Notes under the pieces: model-generated
What the model was told of the DNA's origin: nothing
What the model saw: the letters and a program-made list of their open reading frames with translations, nothing else
Database searches by the model: none
In this document: positions 15,079 through 25,000 of the stretch, piece after piece
How the letters are laid out: every line of letters begins with the position of its first letter
Numbering within the stretch: the first letter of the stretch is position 1
Program-made: the position numbers and the translations under genes
NCBI GenBank assembly: GCA_019843655.1
Contig: JACDQD010000006.1
Location: 8,858,034 to 8,922,033 of the forward strand
Length of the DNA: 64,000 nt
Direction: 5' to 3'
Origin: Lethocerus indicus
Lineage: Eukaryota > Arthropoda > Insecta > Hemiptera > Belostomatidae

Positions 15079-15814
15079 TGGGTCAAGGGAATAAAACAAA
15101 AAAGTAAAATAATACTTTAAGCGTCCCATATCCGGCAACTGCAGAGAGCACTTTTATTAAAGCCATTGTTGAGATGACGTAAGGGTGAGAGGGAGCTCTT
15201 AAAGGGGGGGCGTGGTGGGCATTCCCTTATAAACAATTAACGGTTCCCACACCGAACTTGTTTGTGTTTAATCATTAATCCGTCTAATTTAATTTTATCG
15301 ATTTAGAATTTAAAATCTGTATCAGTTTAGCACCACATAGGACAATTTCACCTAACACCAAAATCCATAAGAAAAAGCTCATCTGTGTATTAGGACACTG
15401 AAATACGATATCGAAAGATACCACTCCTTCCCGTTCCGTGAGTTCTATTTCTTAATCGGAACTATACAGATCCGCCAGGAGATATCGACTACCAGACGAC
15501 AATACATAGACAAATTATGAGTAACTGTAAATCTCGACACAGTAACGAACACACCGCACGAGAAATTCGAACTTCCCGTACATAATTATTGCGACACAAC
15601 ACTCCGAAATTAATAACGGCGAAAACAATTCCGGCTAATAACCACAAGAGAACAGAGGCAATATAATTGCAACGTTTAACATATAGGCGGAACCCGACAA
15701 TCGACACTGACTTCATCGCTGGCGGACAACACAACCGCGACACAAAATCAAAAACACTAGGGGCAGATATCCACTGGCGGGCTGAAGACGCGAGATAAAC
15801 GTGAGAGAACATAC

Positions 15815-16367
15815 CTGTGTGTGTCCTGAGATGTGCCTTCAGGTGGGAACTCTTTCCGTAGACTTTGGTGCATCCGGGGTGATCGCACTTGTGTACCTTC
15901 CTGAAGACGGAGCGGTTGTTGTTGTTGGCGGGCGCCTTCGACTTCCTGGCGGCCGCCCCCTTCCTCAGGTTCCTCCCCGACCCCGCCGTCGCCGCCTCCG
16001 CAACGTCCACCGTCAGCACGTCCACCGACTCTTCGTCTTCCAGCACCTCCAGTTCAACTTCTTCCGTGGGCACAGGTTCCTGTTTGATCTCCGTCAGATC
16101 CGTCAGTATCCTGGCCACCATGTACAGAGGGGCATTGTCTTTCTTGGGTGAGTCGTCGGCGACGGTCTCTTCGGTCACCTCGGCGACGAACATCCCGTCT
16201 TCGGCCCCCACCGACTCCACTATCACCGCCTTCGTCGGCTGTCGGTCACAGATGAAGTCCAGCGCCGCCGATTTCCGGAGGTCGACGGCCGACGGCCTGA
16301 ACCCGTCCAGTTTGGCGTGCGACATCTCCATGAGACATTGGGCGGCGAAGTTTATATCGTGATCCAT
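15815..16367 (-). CDS. KLF9/13-like: Krueppel-like factor, KLF9/13/14/16 (BTEB) group, first coding exon (partial)
   Basis: Nuclear zinc-finger transcription factor; family members bind GC/CACCC boxes, and the N-terminus of this subgroup recruits the Sin3 corepressor. The exon encodes residues 1-184 plus one base of a glycine codon. Seen: [16 protein letters not shown] at residues 1-16, matching the FAAQCL Sin3-interaction motif of KLF9/13; [11 protein letters not shown] at 81-91, resembling a conserved KLF9 segment; IKQE at 94-97, a sumoylation-type site; an acidic stretch at about 97-124; a basic linker at 132-145; and a complete first C2H2 finger at about 158-184 (C161, C166, H179, H183) with the KLF-typical [15 protein letters not shown]. 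It ends at a good minus-strand donor (CAG/GTATGT). The start at 16,367 is chosen for its family-like N-terminus and G at -3 and +4; an in-frame ATG at 16,457 is possible. Fingers 2 and 3 are not in the window. Confidence 0.92.
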
Positions 16368-16473
16368 GACCAAACCGAAGTGGGTGGGGCAGGGGTCGGT
16401 TTTTCGCGGGACCAAAAAAAAAATTCCGGTAGGACCGGATCCGTCGGTTAGCCGCACGAATAACGCCCTTACA
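16368..16473 (-). other. KLF 5'UTR part of the coding exon, with candidate acceptor
   Basis: On the minus strand a T-rich tract ending in TTTTTTCAG lies just upstream of 16,473, giving a good 3' splice site 106 bases before the chosen start codon. It pairs well with the donor at 17,999. Alternatively transcription may start nearby from the promoter-like sequence at 16,655-16,720, so that this part is simply a continuous leader. Confidence 0.5.
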
Positions 16474-16654
16474 CTGAAAAAACGACTTGGATCGGGTCGA
16501 GATAACGCGTCCGGTAAATACGCGCATTAATCGTGGGATCGATCTAGGAGCGAAGCCCTCCCCGAGCACGACTGCGGTATACTGAAGCACGCAGCTGCGA
16601 ATGCCTTGCCATGTGTTATTGTTGAATGTTGGGGGCTGCAACCCGTATCAGCTA

Positions 16655-16720
16655 TCACGTGATCAAAATCCGACCAATCAGTGGCGTCACTCTCTCCTAC
16701 ATTCGACTGCCCATTGGTTG
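16655..16720. promoter_or_regulatory. Candidate KLF promoter: E-box and paired inverted CCAAT boxes
   Basis: TCACGTGA (16,655-16,662) is a palindromic E-box. CCAATCA at 16,674 and ATTGGTTGG at 16,713 are CCAAT boxes in opposite orientations, with centres about 39 bp apart. They lie roughly 290-350 bp upstream of the KLF start codon in CpG-rich sequence, a typical place for NF-Y-dependent promoters. This is read from motifs alone; no initiator or TATA box was assigned. Confidence 0.4.
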
Positions 16721-17055
16721 GTTTTCGACATGACTGCGACATCTCGTGGCCGTTTACAGTACTATTCCCAGGTACCCCGCGTACTTTGAATGCTTTCATT
16801 GCGGTAACCGAAATGTTTTCTTAAGCCCTGACTTTTAAATGAGTTGACACCACTCAAAAACGTCGACCTTTACTATTTTTCATTAAAAAATCGCGCATAA
16901 ATCAGTAAATTACTAGGCAGTTTTATACCTTGTTATTAAGTACACAATTCAGAGCTTCTACTATATGCCCTGTTAAAAATTAAAGTCAACAGAATTCTTA
17001 GATCTCTTAGATAACAAAAATGTCGCCTTAAGTTGAAAAACTATACGATATTATT

Positions 17056-17093
17056 TACAGAATGCTACTGAGGATGGCGGGAAGCCGTACGAA
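17056..17093. repeat. Interspersed repeat fragment, CTACTGA-GATGG motif, copy B
   Basis: Contains AATGCTACTGAGGATGG followed by CGGGAAGCCGTACGAA. It is closest to the copy at 7,075, sharing the GCTACTGA-GATGG block. Confidence 0.4.
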
Positions 17094-17999
17094 TGAGGAT
17101 CTTTCAAACTATCATTTCATTACATTAAAATTTGAGTAATAATTCCCCTTCGAACTAACAGGGACAATCGAACCAATTACAACAAATGTATTCGTTTATT
17201 ACGTTCGCGGTAATATCGTAGCTCAATCAAGGCAGAAATTGCTTTCATTAAAAAAAAAAACGCGCAAGGAACATTTCCGGAATGTTAATGATGTTGGTAT
17301 GTGAGATTATATGTTGATAGCTTTTTAAAATAGTTATTAGTTGTTATATGTGACGAGAAATGGTTTCGCAATATTATTTTACTTTCCCTTAAGTATGCAT
17401 TGAATAGTTAAATAGTTCGATACAACAAATAAAATTGACCGTACTATTATTCTTTTAATATTATAGGAAACATCCATGGGTTCAAAAAATTGAACACGAA
17501 TAATAATCATAGCAATTAGTTTATAAAATAAGGGATAATTATTAAGAATAAAGTTCGTTCGATTGAAATTTCCACGTAGAATAGGATCCTTTGGATGTGT
17601 ACAAAAATTGTACTGAAATGTAGATTATGGCAATGAAAGTATATTATAATTTCTAACTAAGTAGTTCCCCCCTCCCAACGACGCCGAAAAGGTCCTTAAA
17701 GCCGTACCGGCCTCTGGCGGCCTAACACGGGGGCCCCAACAATTATACCAACGATTCTTATTAATTACTCCGTTTATGTGCGATATATGTTTATTTTAAT
17801 AAATAGCTTTAAAATTTCAGTTTCAAGGTGCTTAATAAGAACACTATCCCAGTTACTATCAGTCAAAAGAAGCGATAGCATTTCTGGGAAGCTAGAGAAA
17901 AAAATCTTTAAAAATGGAGCGGCGAGCCAATTAAGTTCGTGAAACTAGTTTAAATATATAAATTACAGCGAAAAATAGTTGCACAACAGTATCACTTAC

Positions 18000-18100
18000 C
18001 TTGTATTTGTAAAAGACAAAGTTAACTGCGGCTGCCAGGTCTTATACCGTAGTACACATTTCTCCTAGTTGTAACAGGCCATTAACACATCGGAAACGAC
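18000..18100 (-). other. Candidate KLF 5'UTR exon 1 (start uncertain)
   Basis: A strong minus-strand donor, ACAAG/GTAAGTG, sits at 18,000/17,999. It suggests a noncoding first exon of KLF ending at 18,000. The transcription start was not located; the upper coordinate is only a guess. If real, KLF and SNAPC3 are transcribed divergently from about 0.5 kb of shared sequence. Confidence 0.4.
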
Positions 18101-18548
18101 CACACACACACTGTAATATGTTTATGACACTAAAAATAACGATATTATTTGTGTTTTAATGTTAAAACCGATTTATTTTAAACGCGAAACATTTGCGAAC
18201 TGCAAATAGAAAATGGGCGCAAGACTACTACCTAATACCAACATAACACGAACAAATCATTTAACAATTCCATCTAATTTCAACATTTACATAAATAATG
18301 CGTCAGTTTTTATTAAAATTGTGAGGGTAGAAATAAATAATAGAGATAGGCATTTTAAAGCGATGTTCAGATATGTTTTTTAAATATTATGCTTAAAAAT
18401 TTAAATTTAAAATCGTACGTTCACAAAACTTGTGACTAGATTTATTAGCGTTGCCTTCCTGAGATAGTACATGCGCTCGTTGAATCAAACCCTAACCTTA
18501 GTGAGGAAGGTTTCTGCTTGTTTTGTTGTGTGGATAATTTGTTGCAGG
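18101..18548. promoter_or_regulatory. Intergenic region between KLF and SNAPC3, likely bidirectional promoter
   Basis: AT-rich sequence between the candidate KLF leader exon and the SNAPC3 start codon. TTGTTGCAG immediately before the SNAPC3 ATG looks like a 3' splice site, so SNAPC3 may have a 5'UTR intron here. No TATA box or other core element was assigned with confidence. Confidence 0.35.
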
Positions 18549-20623
18549 ATGGAACAAGTTTATTTAAGGAAGCAGAACCCTGCCGTTTCTGAAAACGTTT
18601 GTTTCAGGGATTTTTTCAAGCAATATTCTTTACATGTCTTGTCATGTCAGATTAATCCAATTAAGGGAAGGGGAGTGATCAAAGCCCTCTTGGACGTTGA
18701 CGAATCCGAATACGCGCCGCTCATTAAAACATGCAAGTGAGCATTGCTTTTGTTCCGTAATTACCTAGTTAAATGTATATTACTTGCTGATTCGATAATA
18801 TTATCGTGAACCACCGCTGTACCCTTCGTTTCAGCCCACACATTTTATGTCCAATGAGACGTCTGCAGCACAAGTGTAAGGAAACCATCAGAGGTTTTCG
18901 ACCGGGATTTAGAATGCACGCTATACCAGATAATGTGACGGAGTTAAAATCTCTACAGTACTTGAGAAATAGAACTGAGTCAGAGAAACTGGCCTTAAAA
19001 AAATCCCTGAAATACATTGGAGAAATATCACTTGTAAGTGTTGATCGCTTTGAGGCTTTACATTATTATACATTATACTTTACTTAACCATGCAAATTCA
19101 TTTGCATTGCATCCATTTTGGTATGTATATTTGACTATTTTATATTTGTGGATCTACAATATTGAATGTAGCTGAAACTTAATTAAAACATTTTTAGGAC
19201 CCTGGAGCTGATGTCATTGATAATTTCACCAAGCAACAATTAGTTCCTTATAATGAATTTGTGTTAACTGTACGAGTCTACATGCCATGGAAACACCGTT
19301 CTATCGAAGTGAGTAAGGCCAAAATGCCTCAAGTCAGTCAGGAATTTTTAATACCTGGCAGTATGACACTAGAGAAGCTCAGGGACAGAATAGGATGCCC
19401 AGAAGACTATCAGGATATTACTCCAGATATCAGTGAATCCCCACTTGAACATACTGCAATTCGTTCGGGAGTCAGTATTTATAATTGGCATTGCATTTTG
19501 TACATTTTTATGAATTATTCTTTAGTATTATTGCTATATTTTTCCTTATTTTTCAGGATGTGTATAAATCGGCCTTGTTTTACATAGGCAACACCTTCTA
19601 TATTGACACCAGATATGAAGGTAACTTAGACTATAGTGAGGTTATTAAAAAATGGGGAGTGAGAAAAAAAATAAATATGCACAGGACAGAAAAAATGGAA
19701 GATACATTTGTTCATTCTCTTGTCTGCCGAATGGGCTATCCATACGTATACATACATCAAGGTTGTTGTGAACATATGATGGTTATAACTGATGCGAGGT
19801 TTGTAAAACTTTTGTTTTAATTATGTAATTTGCAATTACATTGAGTTCATGAACATGAAGATGATTTAGTGAATATGTTTAGTGAAACACAGTAACTGCC
19901 TTAACATTCCTTATTTTTAATTTCATTATTATATTATAGTTAATTATTATAGGACCATTCATAATTAATGACCTCACCTATGAACTGTTAGAATAAATTT
20001 AATAAGTAGTGCATGTTGTGTCCCTATCAACATATTAATTCACTTTCTATTTAAATGAAGTTTGAGGCATATACCATCTCTCTAACAGATATAAGAATTT
20101 TTCAGAGCCTTAATTTGTAGTTTATCCCTGTTGTACTGGAAAGTGAAATGTTGTAAATACATTCCAGTAGTACATTTATATTTAATATATGAAAATTTAA
20201 TTCTATTCACTCACATGCATAGTTATTAAGAAAAATTATTACATTGTACCACACTTGATGATTATATATTTTTTTTTAATTTCAGACTCCTACACCCGTG
20301 TGATGTTCGTATCTTGGATGATTACCCAGTCATGATCAGTTTCAGTGCACTGAAAGGAAAATCGTGTGACATTTGCAAAACAAAAGTGGCCAAGTAAGAG
20401 AGTTATTTCTTGGCTACAAATATATGTTGTTTGTTCATGTTAAATTTTTTAAATAATGTAAGTTCATCATTGTTGCAGGTTCATCATTTGTGATAGTCCA
20501 ATTTTAACATACGATACCGCATATTTATGTAGTTCCTGCACCTTTTTATATAATTACATTGGAACACTAAAAATTACAAATTTCAAAATGTATAAATACA
20601 CTGACAGGCTGGCTGTGCTATGA
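18549..20623 (+). CDS. SNAPC3: snRNA-activating protein complex subunit 3 (SNAP50/PBP-beta), complete
   Basis: Subunit of the nuclear SNAPc complex that binds the proximal sequence element of snRNA promoters for RNA polymerase II and III. Exons: 18549-18736, 18835-19033, 19198-19470, 19557-19798, 20286-20393, 20479-20623; 384 codons plus stop, close to the roughly 411 aa of the human protein. All junctions keep frame and use GT/AG; the exon 3 donor (GGA/GTCAGT) is weaker than the rest. Seen: YKSALFYIGNTFYIDTRY at 223-240; YPYVYIHQGCCEH at 281-293, the family signature; and a C-terminal metal-binding region with C306, C328/C331 and C354/C357. The ATG at 18,549 is chosen because it follows a TTGCAG tract and begins the family-like part; an in-frame ATG at 18,471 is less likely. 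It is convergent with CEP120. Confidence 0.93.
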
Positions 20624-20946
20624 ATTTACTTTGTCAAAAAATATTTTGTGCTTATATGTGATATAGAAGTACGTAATAATTTTCTGTTATGCATAATTTA
20701 TAATTTACCAGTTGACTGTTATAAATATCATCACTTTTGTGATCTGTTTTCAATTAATCTGAAGCTATTCTGGTTTCAGCTTTTATCATCAACATATAGC
20801 AGTATGTGTGATGTAGCACACTTGTCAGCAGTCTATCCAGCAACCTGTCATTGCACTTCTACTATAGTTACAATAATATTGCTAACAGGAGAGCGGCCAT
20901 CATGTTTAAGTACCTGTAATACTTATACATTTACAGTGTAAAACTG

Positions 20947-20981
20947 CCACTAATGATGGGAAAAGGTGAAACCAGTATCTT
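20947..20981. repeat. Interspersed repeat fragment, CTAATGATGGG motif, copy D
   Basis: Contains GCCACTAATGATGGG followed by AAAAGGTGAAACCAGT, a relative of the fragments at 7,075, 10,197 and 17,056. The ending GGTGAAACCAGT is what makes it look like a retroelement 3' tail. It lies in the SNAPC3 3' flank or 3'UTR. Confidence 0.35.
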
Positions 20982-21473
20982 AGGACCAAACTATAAGAGA
21001 TAAATATTACAAGGATGATGACATTTTACTTGACTTATAAATATTTATATGTTTATTAATTTATTCAATTTACTATTTTAATTAGCCATTAATTTGAATT
21101 TGCATTATTAATTTCCCTGGTTTGTTTTGAAATGTTAGGACTACTTCAATTTGCTTATTTGAAGTTGTTAATATTTTGTATAGTATTTAGTTTCCATACA
21201 CAATTTTGATTGGTAGATTAACATTTTTTTCAATTTTTGTTCCTGCAATTGTTCTAATTTTGTTCAACTTATGTGACACAAGTGTTATAGGAGTAACAGA
21301 TATTTCATAGGAGGATTATCATATAAATTACAAATCTGCAGCTATTAATTTAATCCAAAAAACTCAATGTAAGTAACAGTTCTAAAATGACTGAGCTTTT
21401 GATTTCTATTTGACATAAACACACTGAAATTTGGGAATTTTCTTCTCCTTCTATGAAAAACTAATATAAGGAA

Positions 21474-21479
21474 AATAAA
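21474..21479 (+). terminator. Candidate SNAPC3 poly(A) signal AATAAA
   Basis: An AATAAA hexamer 0.85 kb after the SNAPC3 stop. A second one is at 21,750-21,755. I did not find a canonical hexamer closer to the stop, so a variant signal nearer the stop remains possible. Confidence 0.3.
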
Positions 21480-21921
21480 AAATGTTTTTGTATTATACAC
21501 TGGAATAGTTGTTAACATATATTAATTTTTCTCTTTTGTCTAATTTGAGATCTTAGTTATGTTCTCATGTTTTGTAATACATTCATAACAAAAGTTCCAT
21601 AGGACAAGAAAACAGTAAAGCAATGCATTATTGGCAATGCATTTCTATTTATTTCATTGACTGTTAATATAAATGTTTTATTATACAGTGTTCTAATAAG
21701 AATTAACATATATAAACCAATAACATTAAAATGTAATTGTTAACAGTGAAATAAATAAATTTATAAAAATATAAAATTAGAAAAATTCAACATTGTTATT
21801 TAGGAGTGATGGAATGTTTTGTTTCAGTGAAACATCATGAGTAACATGTACCAATCAAGTAATATGTACCAATACTATTGTAATATTTTAAAGATTACTC
21901 TTATTGAGCATAATTTCATTT

Positions 21922-21927
21922 TTTATT
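21922..21927 (-). terminator. Candidate CEP120 poly(A) signal AATAAA
   Basis: A minus-strand AATAAA about 77 bases past the CEP120 stop codon, a plausible distance for a short 3'UTR. Confidence 0.5.
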
Positions 21928-22003
21928 AGTCTTCAGAGTATTATCTTTAACCAATTAAAGAAAACAAATTGAGCATCAACAGGAATAAACTGTTACAGCA
22001 AAT

Positions 22004-25000
22004 TTAGGCTGATAATGGTTCATTACCATTAAAATTTTGAGATGACATCTCAGGAATATCATAAAGTTTTGCTGTTCGTATATTGCTTAAGGTATCACAG
22101 TTCCTGCTCATTGCCTTGAACTCCAACAGCTGACTTCTTAAATTTCTGATCATGGACTGGTCTTCTATCATTTCATTTTTTTCTTGGCTCATTACATTTG
22201 CAAGTCTGAAATATTCAAATGAATTATTTTCCAAATTGAATTATATACTCAACATGATAAACAGATTGTCAAATAATAATTTAATAAGCTTACATATTTT
22301 TTTGAGTACCAAAAGGTCAACTTATGTATGCACTAACCCTAGTCTATTGAGTTCCTCCTTGTTCTTCTCTATTTGCATTTTTATTTGCTGTTGCTGTTCT
22401 TCCTTCAATCTATGTATTTCCCTAACTGCCATACCCCACTGCTCTTTGAAGAAAGCTTTTGAGTCTAATGCTGCTTCCAATTTTTCTTCCAGACATTTCT
22501 GTCATGAGAAAATTAAACATAGTTAATGAAACTTTGTTCATTGCTAGGAAATGAAACCACATAGGACAAAGTTTCTTAATGCCCACAGTAAAATATTATA
22601 TATCTATATAAATGTTCTCAAAAATAATATTAAAACAAAATATTAAGCATCTAGAGCAAAGAACTATAATTACTGATAAGATGACTGAAAATAAGACAAA
22701 AAGATGATTTAATGTCCAATACATTTATTTTATTACAGTATTAGTAATATATTTTAAACCTTTATGGTCTTAGATATTTGATTTCATTTACAATTAAATT
22801 TAATTTGCCTAACTAAAAGGGGGATAGTTTTATTATTTCAACATATTTTTTTGAAAGTTACCATATCCATGATGAGATTAGCTGTTTGTTCACTAGTTAA
22901 TTGATTCTCACATGACTGATACTGAATCATAGCTTCTTGCAACCTTTTATTTTCTTTTTCCAAAACTTCTATCCTGGCAATTAGGTCTAGTTTTTCACTT
23001 TTCACAATACCAATCTAAAATAATAAGAAAATATTTATTATTGTTATTCATTATAGGGATTTTTCATGCTTCATTTGTGTTAACCATATACTAAAAACTA
23101 AAAATTAGTTTTAGTACTATTTCTAATCAAGGATTAATGCCATAAGGGTGTAAGTTAAACTTTTGGTTAATACACAATTAACTCCTAAATAAATACAAGT
23201 GTATATCATTTGTTTAAAAATTACTTTATGTTCCATATCTGCCTGATGTCTTCTTGATGCTTCCCGGAGCTCTTGAAACTTTAGTGTATATTGTCTATCT
23301 ATCTCCTCTTTAGCAGCAGTCAACTGAAATTGAAATAATTTCAGATTACCAGATGTAATCAATTACCAAACCAAAACAAAAATAAAAAATGTGGTAAGTG
23401 TTCAATAAACATTAATATGTCAATAATTATAAACAAAGGAAGGTAAATTAATATTACCTCATTTTCTTTTTTAACTATGAGATCTGTTCTAGCAGCAAGC
23501 TCTTTTGATGCCTCAGATAAGCTCTGTGTCAACTCTTTGCATTGTTCCATTCTTTTCCTGAAGTCATCTTCAATTTCTTTCTGTCTTTTCAACCACTCAG
23601 AAGACAATTTTTCCATATGCCTTTCAGATTTCTTTTTGAGCTATAAAAGTCAGTTTTATATGACTATGTAGGAAATCTTAATTTAAACACCTTATATACG
23701 ATTTAAAAAAGTACCTCAAATTTGAACAATTCTTGCTGTTGTTCTTTCCAATCTTCAAGTTCCTCACATATCCTGAGGGCAGTTTCCCGAGCATACTCTT
23801 TGTGGTTAACAATCACATGAGCATCTAATGTGTTTAACCCTGAAAAAATCCACAAAATCTCATTTTATATGATAATAAACATCAAACAGAAACTATTCAA
23901 AATAAAACCAAAGTATAGATAATACAAATGAGAGTAGTAATGTCATTAAAATTAATTATTATTATATATCTAAACTTTAAGTTTACCAAGTTCACGTTTC
24001 TTTTGAATTGGCAATATATCAGTTTCAGGTGCTGCCATTTTTTGGCTCTCAGTATCTTCTTTGTAGTCTTCTGACACAGCTGTTCCTATACCAGAAGTTG
24101 GTAGATCCTTCTGTCCCCACTGTAAGTTTTCATAATACAGTGAACACAATTTTCAGATTCAAAATAACTGTTAATGTATTATATAATGTTCTTAAAAGTC
24201 AGTTTTTCACCAATACAAACCGACTCTGAAGTTAGTTTCTCAGCCACTGAAGTAGGGTGAGCAGGACTTTGTAATGGACTATTAGTCAAAGTACACAGAG
24301 CTGAATCTCTGTTAGGTGCATTTAACTTCAAGGACTTATCGCTTCTCAAATGTTCTAAAAAAAAATAACTACAAATTGTGTATTTAACATATTCATAAAA
24401 TGAATATGATAAGTTGTATACACTCTGATACCTGGAGGGAACACTGGTAAGACTTCACATTGATTTATGTTTTCCTGATGTGTAGATAAGTCTCCCTTGT
24501 AAATTAAACTTATAGATACATCGATATATGGTTTTAAAGATGTATCATTAATAATGCTTGATAATGCTGGTATCCCTTCTGCATTAAGCCTTACTTGTAC
24601 CTTTGATTCACTTTTAACAGAGTTATTAACAAATGAAGATAAATCATCTGTAGGAACCAATTCCTGTAATCATGATGCCACTGTATCCATTATAAAACAA
24701 CAATTAAATATGTTTTCTTTCATAAAGATGAAATAACTGAAACTAATCACAACCTTCACTTCCATGGAAGATGTTCCAAAAAGTTCATCCCCACACAATA
24801 TTTTAAAGTTTAAGATAGGAAATTCTTTAAAATATGCATACAGAAGTTGTAATTTAGTTCTCAAATGAACAGTAATATTTTCTCCTGTCCCCTGAATTTC
24901 TGATAAGCCTTTTGTGTTGAAACTTGAACCAAAAATGGAAAATTGTAGTCTCAATGCAGGAAGATGGGACAGTTGATTCTGTAACTAAGATACAACTATT

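Larger units (their letters stand above)
1..15814 (-). other. Probable long intron of the KLF gene (no exon recognised)
   Basis: This stretch lies 3' of the KLF coding exon on the minus strand. I found no open frame resembling KLF zinc fingers 2 and 3, and no other credible protein; the open frames are short, lack known motifs and have no consistent splice context. It is therefore best read as the first coding-region intron of KLF, with the remaining exons beyond the window. The DNA is AT-rich but not CpG-depleted, with short CA, CT and GT runs and a few decayed repeats listed separately. In spot-counted lines the plus strand has more A than T (157 to 97 over seven 60-base lines), which fits minus-strand transcription. 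A 3' flank of a truncated gene cannot be excluded. Confidence 0.5.
16474..17999 (-). other. Probable 5'UTR intron of KLF
   Basis: Bounded on the minus strand by the donor GTAAGTG (17,999-17,993) and the TTTTTTCAG acceptor at 16,474. No coding potential is evident. The KLF-proximal part (about 16,480-16,800) is GC- and CpG-richer and holds CCAAT and E-box-like sites, so it may also be an internal promoter. The rest is AT-rich and includes a retroelement-tail-like fragment at 17,056-17,093. Confidence 0.45.
20624..22003. other. Convergent 3' region between SNAPC3 and CEP120
   Basis: Holds the 3'UTRs of both genes and intergenic DNA. It is AT-rich and very poor in CpG. Candidate poly(A) signals are listed separately. 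A retroelement-tail-like fragment lies at 20,947-20,981. The open frame at 20,648-20,941 directly after the SNAPC3 stop shows no recognised motif and is not called a gene. Confidence 0.7.

Noticed and set aside
15489..15814. The open frame continuing past the KLF donor to 15,489
   Set aside because: The continuation has no zinc-finger sequence, and a good donor sits exactly where KLF genes go on to finger 2. It is intron read-through, although it could matter for an intronic poly(A) isoform.
18471..18548. An in-frame upstream ATG giving SNAPC3 26 extra residues
   Set aside because: The extension is hydrophobic and unlike the family, and a TTGTTGCAG acceptor-like string lies just before the ATG at 18,549.
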